64,000 nt of DNA from assembly GCA_046295975.1 (NCBI GenBank), contig JBKBMG010000010.1, forward strand, positions 50,927 through 114,926, written 5' to 3'. The DNA comes from UBA2357 sp046295975 (GTDB taxonomy: Bacteria > Pseudomonadota > Gammaproteobacteria > Burkholderiales > Rhodocyclaceae). The notes beneath the pieces are model-generated. The model was not told the DNA's origin and ran no database searches. It was given only the letters and a program-made list of their open reading frames with translations. Positions 58,392 through 64,000 of the stretch are shown in pieces; position 1 is the stretch's first letter, and the number at the start of each line of letters is the position of its first letter. A program made the translations under genes and the position numbers.

Positions 58392-58787
58392 TCAGCGATC
58401 GCTCGCCGGTTTGTAGCAGGTGACGTCGACCTCCACCTTGCAATCGACCACCAGGCTTGCCACCGCACAGATACGGGCGGGCGGATGAGCGCCGAACACC
58501 TCCTTGAAGACCTTGTTGAAGGATGCAAAGTAGCGCGCATCCGTCAGAATGACCTTGACATGAACGACGTGCTCCAGTGCGTAACCCGCGCGCTCCATGA
58601 TGCGCAGGCAGTTGTCGATGGCGAGCCGCGACTGCTCGACGATGCCGCCCTCGACAACCTCGCCGTCGCGCATCGGGGTCTGCCCCGACACATAGAGCCA
58701 GCCCCCCGCCTCCACTGCGGATGAGAACGGCAGGTGCTGCCCGCCCGTGCCGGTGCCGCCCTCGGCACCATGTCGGATGATGTTCAT
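58392..58787 (-). CDS. ridA: RidA-family enamine/imine deaminase
   Basis: The 131-residue protein of the YjgF/YER057c/UK114 family has YVSGQTPMRDGEVV and PPARICAVASLVVDCKVEVDV, with the family arginine that holds the substrate carboxylate. RidA hydrolyses reactive enamine/imine products of PLP dehydratases. It is 4 bases after the deacylase gene and near a PLP deaminase, which fits that role precisely. Confidence 0.9.
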   Translation of the reverse strand: MNIIRHGAEGGTGTGGQHLPFSSAVEAGGWLYVSGQTPMRDGEVVEGGIVEQSRLAIDNCLRIMERAGYALEHVVHVKVILTDARYFASFNKVFKEVFGAHPPARICAVASLVVDCKVEVDVTCYKPASDR

Positions 58788-58791
58788 GCGT

Positions 58792-60270
58792 CTACTCCTT
58801 AGGGTTCGAAATCAATGCCGCATGCGCGACCGAAAGCGGGCGGCGGCGCAGCATCCGTCCGGCTCGGTCCCCGGTCGGACGGCCGTCGCGAAAACTCGTC
58901 ACGCCGTTCACCACCACCCGCTCGATGCCCACCGCCTGTTGCAGCGGCCGCTCGTAGTCGGCCGTGTCGGCGATGGTTTCCGGGTCGAACAGCACCAGGT
59001 CGGCACAGCAACCAGGCTGCAGACGCCCCCTGCCCGCCAACCCGAACTCGGCGGCGGACAATCCGGTCATCTTGTGTATCGCCACCTCCAGCGGCAGCAG
59101 CCGCCGCTCGCGGCTGTAGCGGCCAAGCACGCGGGGAAAGGCCCCCCAGAGCCTGGGGTGGGGAAGCGGGTCGTTGGGCAGGCCGTCGGATCCGATCATC
59201 GTTCGCGGGTGGGCCAGCACCCGCTCCACGTCGGCTTCGTCCATGCAGTGGTAAACAGCGCCGGCTGGCTGCAGCCGGGCGGCCGCGGCCAGCAGCGACA
59301 CCCCCCAGCCATCTGCAATCTGTTTCAGCGTGCGGCCCGCCTGGCCGGGCTCGGGCTCGGACCAGGTGATGAGGATGTCGTAGTCATCCGTCACCTGCTT
59401 GAGATCCAGCGTGGACGAACTGCCCGCGTAGGGATAGCAGTCCAGCGCCACGCGCTGATGGCGACGGACACGGTCGACAAAGGCCAGGGTCTCTCGGGTG
59501 CGCCCCCAGTTGGCAAGCCCGGCGCACTTGTGATGTGACAGCACTACCGGTACCCGCCCATGGCGGGCAATCGCGAAGGCCTCCTCCATCGCGGCGAGGA
59601 TCTCGGCGAACTCGGAGCGCAGATGCGTCGTGTATATCCCGCCGAACGCCGCCAGTTCCTCGACCAGCGCCATGACCTCACCGGTGGGCGCCGCGTGGGC
59701 AGACGCATAGGCCAGCCCGCTGGACAGGCCGATCGCCCCGTCCTCCAGCGCCTGCCTCAGGTCATCGCGCATGCGTGCGATCTCGTCCGGCGTGGCCGCC
59801 CGATACAAGTCGTCCATGTGGTTGGCACGCAGTGCGGTGTGGCCGACCAGCGCCACCACATTCACCGCCGGCACCGCCTCGTCCACCGCCGCCGCATAGT
59901 CGGCGAAGCTGGGGTAGACGAAGTCGTGGCGGCGGCCGAGCAGATTCATCGGGTCCGGCGGGTTGTCCCGAAGGCGGACGGGCGCGGCGCTGATGCCGCA
60001 GTTGCCCACCACCACCGTGGTCACGCCCTGGCTGAGCTTGGGCAGCATGCCGGGGCTGCGGATCACGTTGGTGTCGTCGTGGGTATGGACGTCGATGAAA
60101 CCCGGCGCAAGACAAAGCCCCTCCCCCTGCACCACTTCGGCCGCCCGCCAGCCGGCCAGATCGCCGATGGCGGCAATCCGTCCGTCGCACACCGCCACGT
60201 CGGCCTCGAATCCCGGCTCGCCACTGCCGTCGATCACCCGCACCCCGCGAAACAGCAGATCAGCGTTCAT
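58792..60270 (-). CDS. N-acyl-D-amino-acid deacylase (amidohydrolase family)
   Basis: The 492-residue zinc hydrolase contains GFIDVHTHDDTNVIRSP (metal ligands His62, His64), GVTTVVVGNCGISAAPV, a carboxylate-binding HKCAGLANWGRT region and MIGSDGLPND (catalytic Asp). It is complete, and the start at 60270 (MNADLLFRGVRVIDG) is preferred over a GTG 12 bases earlier. The family removes acyl groups from N-acyl-D-amino acids. In this cluster the true substrate could be an N-acetylated amino-sugar acid. Confidence 0.9.
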   Translation of the reverse strand: MNADLLFRGVRVIDGSGEPGFEADVAVCDGRIAAIGDLAGWRAAEVVQGEGLCLAPGFIDVHTHDDTNVIRSPGMLPKLSQGVTTVVVGNCGISAAPVRLRDNPPDPMNLLGRRHDFVYPSFADYAAAVDEAVPAVNVVALVGHTALRANHMDDLYRAATPDEIARMRDDLRQALEDGAIGLSSGLAYASAHAAPTGEVMALVEELAAFGGIYTTHLRSEFAEILAAMEEAFAIARHGRVPVVLSHHKCAGLANWGRTRETLAFVDRVRRHQRVALDCYPYAGSSSTLDLKQVTDDYDILITWSEPEPGQAGRTLKQIADGWGVSLLAAAARLQPAGAVYHCMDEADVERVLAHPRTMIGSDGLPNDPLPHPRLWGAFPRVLGRYSRERRLLPLEVAIHKMTGLSAAEFGLAGRGRLQPGCCADLVLFDPETIADTADYERPLQQAVGIERVVVNGVTSFRDGRPTGDRAGRMLRRRPLSVAHAALISNPKE

Positions 60271-60282
60271 CGTCGCGCCCAC

Positions 60283-61143
60283 TCAGTCGCCGAGCGGCTG
60301 GCGATCACTGCCGCCGCGATGCGTATCGAGATTGAGCTTGATCCGGCGCAGGTTCTCGCGCGTGACTGCCTCATGCACCTGGGCGAGTTTCATCGCCAGC
60401 AGGTCCATCATCAGCATCAGCGCGTAACGCGCGGTAGTGGGCCGGAAGATGTCGTCTCCCTCACGCGTCTCGATCGTGAGCGCGCAATCGGCCAGATCCG
60501 CGAGCGGCGAGCCAAACTGGGTGATCGCCGCAAGCCGGGCACCGTACTGGCGAGCGATGTGGGCGATTTCCAGGACTTCCGGCGTGCGTCCGGTGAGGGA
60601 GAACAGCAGCAACACGTCATCGGCGCGCAAGGTACTCGCGACCATCCGCCCCATCACCCCGTCGCTCGTGTGGCTGCAGCGAAAACCCAGCCGGAACAGT
60701 CGGTTGCAGGCCTCCAGCGCCATCATCCCGGAGCCGCCGCCGCAGCCGAACACGGCAATGTTCGACGCCTTGCCAAGCACCGCCACCATCTCGCCGAGCG
60801 CCTGCTCGCTGACGCGCTGCTCATGCAGATCGAGCATGTCGCGGATCGCCGCGAAAACGCCCTGGGTGTCTGAGTACACCGGCGCGGATACGAAGCGCTG
60901 TCCAATCGCCAGCGACTGCGCCAGGCGCATCTTGAGCTCGCGCACGTCCTTGCACCCGACCGCTCTGGCAAAGCGGGTGATCGTCGCCTCGCTCACGCCG
61001 ATCCGTGCCGCCAGGTCGTTGATGCTGGCGTTCGCGCAGAACGCCAGATCATCCCGAATCACTGCCGCCACTTTCGTCTCGGACTTGCTCAGTTGCGGCG
61101 CCAGATCGGCGATGTGGGTCAGAATGTCCAGGTCGTAGGTCAT
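60283..61143 (-). CDS. RpiR/MurR-family transcriptional regulator
   Basis: The 286-residue regulator has an N-terminal RpiR helix-turn-helix (about 1-80; ASINDLAARIGVSEATITRFARAVGCKDVRELKMRL) and a C-terminal SIS domain (about 115-270; VFGCGGGSGMMALEAC, LFSLTGRTPEVLEIA). SIS domains sense phosphorylated sugars. It is divergent from the PLP deaminase and upstream of the deacylase operon, so it probably controls both. Confidence 0.92.
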   Translation of the reverse strand: MTYDLDILTHIADLAPQLSKSETKVAAVIRDDLAFCANASINDLAARIGVSEATITRFARAVGCKDVRELKMRLAQSLAIGQRFVSAPVYSDTQGVFAAIRDMLDLHEQRVSEQALGEMVAVLGKASNIAVFGCGGGSGMMALEACNRLFRLGFRCSHTSDGVMGRMVASTLRADDVLLLFSLTGRTPEVLEIAHIARQYGARLAAITQFGSPLADLADCALTIETREGDDIFRPTTARYALMLMMDLLAMKLAQVHEAVTRENLRRIKLNLDTHRGGSDRQPLGD

Positions 61144-61199
61144 GTCGGTTCAGTGTCGCGATGGCCTCGGATGCGTGGCACGTCGGCCCCGATCTGTCG

Positions 61200-61275
61200 C
61201 AATCCGTATCGGTCAGGCCGCATTTTGTTAATAAGTTTCTTTTTTACTTCCGTTTTGTTACTTTGTACCACCGAT
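61200..61275. promoter_or_regulatory. AT-rich divergent control region
   Basis: Within GC-rich surroundings, about 75 bases are AT-rich (TTTTGTTAATAAG, then CTTTTTTACTT and TTTTGTTACTTTG). They lie between the RpiR regulator and the divergent deaminase. TTTTGTTA occurs twice, about 30 bases apart. RpiR-type operators are often AT-rich; a precise site cannot be fixed. Confidence 0.45.
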
Positions 61276-61399
61276 CTTTTCCAGCCACAAGTGGCCACGT
61301 GCAAACGCGGTCCGCAAGCGGGTAGCTCGGGCTCAGGCTCGGCCACGGTCGCCAAGCCACCACCCAACCCATTCATTGCATACGTACAGGGAGCAACCG

Positions 61400-62614
61400 A
61401 TGCAAAAAGGACATGTGCTGGCCACCGCGGGCGACCGCGCCGCCAACCTACTGAACGAAGACGTCTCGCTCCCCGCCGCGGTAGTCGACGTTCGACGCCT
61501 GGAAGGCAACCTCGCGTGGATGCAGGTGTTCTGCAACGAGCATGGCGTGGCATTCGCGCCGCATGGCAAGACCACCATGACCCCCTACATCTTCAGGCGC
61601 CAGCTCGCGCATGGTGCCTGGGGCTTGACCATTGCCACCGCGGTGCAGGCGCGGGCCGCCCATGAAGCCGGCTGCCGCCGCCTGCTGATGGCCAACCAAC
61701 TGGTCGGGCGGGCCAACATGGAGATCGTTGCCGAACTGCAGACCGACCCCGAGCTGCAGTTCTACTGTCTGGTCGATTCCCCCGACAACGTTGCCGCGCT
61801 GGACGACGTTTTCTCCGCCCGTCGGCAGACCGTAAGGGTGTTGCTGGAAATCGGTGCGGACGGCGGCCGTTGCGGTTGCCGCAGCCCCGAGCAGGTCCAC
61901 GCCGTGCTCGACGCCATCGCCAAGGCCCAGGCCGTGTGCCTGGCCGGCGTCGAACTCTATGAAGGGGTGATCCACGGCGACGACGCCGTGCCGCGCATTC
62001 GCGCCTTCCTTCAGAAAGGCATGCGCCTGGTTGCCGATCTCCAGGCGGACGGGCGTTTCGGCGTCGCGCGCCCCCTGTTCACCGCGGCCGGCTCGGCCTG
62101 GTACGACATCGTTGCCGACACCGTGCGCGACCTGCCCACGTCCGTACTACCCGTCCTGCGTCCCGGCTGCTATGCGATCCATGATGAAGGAATTTACCGC
62201 GATGCCCAGCAGGCGGTGCTGGACCGCAGCCCCAGCGCCTGCGCCATCCCCGGCGAACTGAGCAATTGCCTGGAGATCTGGGCCTGCGTGCAGTCCACAC
62301 CCGAACCCGGGCAGTTGATCGCCGGCCTGGGCAAGCGCGACGCGGCCTTCGACGCCGGCCTGCCCCAGCCGCTACGCCACTTCCGCCCCGACCGGGACAC
62401 CCACCCTCAGCCGCTGGTCGGCACCGGATGGCGGGCAGAACGCATCATGGATCAACACCTGTTCGTCACCTTTCCAGCGGACTCCGACGTCAAAGTGGGC
62501 GATCTGCTCGCCTTCGGCCAGAGCCACCCCTGCCTCACCATGGACAAATGGCGCCAGATCCATCTCGTCAACGACCGGCTCGATATTCTGGAGACGGTGG
62601 AAACACAGTTCTGA
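61400..62614 (+). CDS. Fold-type III PLP deaminase/dehydratase (D-serine or D-glucosaminate dehydratase-like)
   Basis: The 404-residue enzyme has an alanine-racemase-type N-terminal barrel. PLP lysine Lys57 is in APHGKTTMTP. The C-terminal zinc pair His376/Cys378 is in GQSHPCLT, as in eukaryotic-type D-serine dehydratase. The ATG at 61400 has GGGAG upstream; an earlier TTG is unlikely. Annotations call this group amino-acid deaminase. A fold-III enzyme of this type is reported as D-glucosaminate dehydratase in Pseudomonas fluorescens (recalled, not checked), whose product is KDG, the substrate of the kinase in this cluster. Confidence 0.88.
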   Translation: MQKGHVLATAGDRAANLLNEDVSLPAAVVDVRRLEGNLAWMQVFCNEHGVAFAPHGKTTMTPYIFRRQLAHGAWGLTIATAVQARAAHEAGCRRLLMANQLVGRANMEIVAELQTDPELQFYCLVDSPDNVAALDDVFSARRQTVRVLLEIGADGGRCGCRSPEQVHAVLDAIAKAQAVCLAGVELYEGVIHGDDAVPRIRAFLQKGMRLVADLQADGRFGVARPLFTAAGSAWYDIVADTVRDLPTSVLPVLRPGCYAIHDEGIYRDAQQAVLDRSPSACAIPGELSNCLEIWACVQSTPEPGQLIAGLGKRDAAFDAGLPQPLRHFRPDRDTHPQPLVGTGWRAERIMDQHLFVTFPADSDVKVGDLLAFGQSHPCLTMDKWRQIHLVNDRLDILETVETQF

Positions 62615-62663
62615 ACGGTTCGCGGCACAACCGCCACGTTCGTGCGTTGAAACATCACCGAAC

Positions 62664-62692
62664 TTGATTCAAAGTACCTCAACAGCCATACT
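62664..62692 (+). promoter_or_regulatory. Candidate sigma-70 promoter of the radical SAM gene
   Basis: TTGATT (62664-62669), 17 bases, CATACT (62687-62692). The transcription start would fall near 62699, inside the LexA-type box. Confidence 0.65.
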
Positions 62693-62697
62693 TGAAA

Positions 62698-62713
62698 CTG
62701 TATATTTGAACAG
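62698..62713 (+). promoter_or_regulatory. LexA (SOS) box
   Basis: CTG-TATATTTGAA-CAG is a 16-bp CTG-N10-CAG site with the AT-rich centre of the E. coli-type consensus. It spans the predicted transcription start and ends 7 bases before the ATG at 62721, an effective place for repression. Confidence 0.85.
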
Positions 62714-62720
62714 TTACCGT

Positions 62721-63884
62721 ATGCGCGCGCCCGAGCCTTCCGCCACCCCCCTGCCCGACCTGCCGCGAGGGCGCGGCACGGCCTCCAACCCCGACAGCCG
62801 CTTCGCGCAGTGGACGCGCGGGCGGGATGCGGACGAAGCGGCTGCGGCACGGACGGCAGTGGTCGGGGAGGCCACGCAGGACACGAGTAGCGCGCCAGGG
62901 GCGACGGACGAGGACGACCCCGGCTACACCATCGTCACGGCGCTGGAAGTTGATCGCGCGCGCAGCGTGATCACCTACAACAACTCGCCCGACGTCCCCT
63001 TCGACCGCTCGATCAATCCCTATCGCGGCTGCGAACACGGCTGCAGCTACTGTTTCGCACGCCCGTCGCACGCCTACCTGGGCCTGTCGCCCGGCCTGGA
63101 TTTCGAGACCCGGCTCACCTGGAAACCCGACGACGCCGCAGTGCTGCGCACCGAGTTGGCCAAACCGGGCTATCGCTGCGCCCCGATCGCATTGGGTGTG
63201 AACACCGACGCCTACCAACCGGTGGAACGACGCCTGGGCATAACCCGCCAGATCCTCGAGGTGCTCGCCGCCACCCGCCATCCGGTGAGCATCATCACCA
63301 AGTCGGCGCTTATCGAGCGCGACATCGACCTGCTCGCCGACCTTGCCCGCGACGGCCTGGTGCACGTGATGTTCTCCGTCACCACCCTGGACGACACCCT
63401 CGCGCGCCGCATGGAACCGCGCGCCGCCCGTCCGGCCCGGCGGCTCGCCGCAATGGCGCGCCTGGCGGAAGCCGGCGTGCCGGTCGGCGTACTGTTCGCT
63501 CCCCTGATACCCGCACTCAACGACCACGAACTGGAAGCCGTGCTCGAAAGCGCACAGGCCCATGGCGCGCAAACCGCCGGCTACGTGGTGCTGCGTCTGC
63601 CCTACGAGCTCAAGGACTTGTTCACCGAGTGGCTGCTGCATCACTACCCCGACCGCGCCCGCCACGTCATGAGCCTGGTCGAGCAACTGCGCGGCGGCAA
63701 ACTCAATGACCCGCGCTTCGGCCATCGCATGCGCGGCCAGGGCGTGTTCGCCGACCTCTACCGCCAACGCCTGCACCGCGCCTGCGAACGCCTGGGGCTC
63801 ACCCCCCGCTCGCTCAGGCGCTACGACGTGTCGCTGTTCAGACCACCCTCCGCGGGCCGGCAGTTGGGATTGTTCGATGCCTAG
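62721..63884 (+). CDS. PA0069-family radical SAM protein
   Basis: The 387-residue protein has a variable N-terminus (1-75). The radical SAM cluster site follows in RGCEHGCSYCFARP (Cys104, Cys108, Cys111), then SHAYLGLSPGLDFETRL, the spore-photoproduct-lyase-related pattern of the PA0069/Rv2578c group. GVNTDAYQPVE and SIITKS follow on the barrel. I prefer ATG 62721, because the in-frame TTG at 62664 would put the promoter and LexA box inside the gene. Homologues in pseudomonads are reported as SOS-induced (recalled); the reaction is unknown. The 116 bases after it hold no gene. Confidence 0.9.
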   Translation: MRAPEPSATPLPDLPRGRGTASNPDSRFAQWTRGRDADEAAAARTAVVGEATQDTSSAPGATDEDDPGYTIVTALEVDRARSVITYNNSPDVPFDRSINPYRGCEHGCSYCFARPSHAYLGLSPGLDFETRLTWKPDDAAVLRTELAKPGYRCAPIALGVNTDAYQPVERRLGITRQILEVLAATRHPVSIITKSALIERDIDLLADLARDGLVHVMFSVTTLDDTLARRMEPRAARPARRLAAMARLAEAGVPVGVLFAPLIPALNDHELEAVLESAQAHGAQTAGYVVLRLPYELKDLFTEWLLHHYPDRARHVMSLVEQLRGGKLNDPRFGHRMRGQGVFADLYRQRLHRACERLGLTPRSLRRYDVSLFRPPSAGRQLGLFDA

Positions 63885-64000
63885 CCCGCATTTCTCACAC
63901 CATCCCTGCTGCGGGTGCCGATGCACTCGCCGTGGCACGCCGTACTCCCTCGCGCCGCCTCGACGTAGTGTCAGCTACGCCTTCGGCGTCGATCGGTCCG

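Noticed and set aside
62664..62720. TTG start for the radical SAM gene adding 19 residues
   Set aside because: It would place the promoter and LexA box inside the coding sequence; the ATG at 62721 fits better.

Overview
The window is GC-rich chromosomal DNA, densely packed with genes. It most likely comes from a betaproteobacterium of the Rhodocyclales (Thauera / Azoarcus / Aromatoleum type). This is inferred from the gene set (PQQ alcohol dehydrogenases, a three-subunit tungsten aldehyde oxidoreductase with its own FAD subunit, a TonB copper receptor, NAD-dependent formate dehydrogenase), the codon bias and the housekeeping synteny. It was not established by any search. No rRNA, tRNA, IS element, prophage or CRISPR array was seen. 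One 100-N assembly gap lies inside a 13-bp tandem repeat.

Layout. 1-19250 is mostly housekeeping: rpsP-rimM-trmD-rplS, a terminator running straight into the 13-bp repeat, lptFG (minus), pepA-holC-unknown-valS, a GGDEF/EAL protein, tusA and an M48 protease (minus), moaC, an MscS-type channel, a chemoreceptor and a SIMPL protein. 19270-22040 is a copper-uptake unit (DUF2946 protein plus an OprC/NosA-type receptor) behind a perfect FNR-type box. 22080-28060 (minus) is a tungsten aldehyde oxidoreductase operon (aorABC, a MoaD-like protein, a small unknown and two tungstate-type ABC genes without a binding protein).

28190-46100 is an alcohol-oxidation island. It is framed by two very similar AcoR-type sigma-54 activators and holds pedF/pedG-like genes, a stress-type BON/lipoprotein/DUF1328 set, a NarX/NarL-type two-component system and a calcium-type PQQ dehydrogenase with a pentapeptide protein and cytochrome c. 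It also holds a lanthanide-type PQQ dehydrogenase that diverges from a SoxYZ-like carrier / zinc metallohydrolase / unknown operon. At least six good -24/-12 promoters (TGGCAC-N5-TTGC type) sit in front of these operons, including aor and possibly the formate dehydrogenase. A coherent reading is periplasmic alcohol oxidation by PQQ enzymes, cytoplasmic aldehyde oxidation by AOR and formate oxidation to CO2 with NADH production, coordinated by RpoN.

46380-51460 encodes NAD-dependent formate dehydrogenase with its gamma and beta subunits fused. 51850-54160 holds small miscellaneous genes. 54340-62610 is a catabolic cluster: KDG-kinase-like PfkB, TRAP transporter, RidA, N-acyl-D-amino-acid deacylase, RpiR regulator and a divergent fold-III PLP deaminase. 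It is usually read as D-amino-acid use, but it fits N-acyl-D-glucosaminate degradation at least as well. The window closes with a PA0069-type radical SAM gene behind a textbook LexA box.
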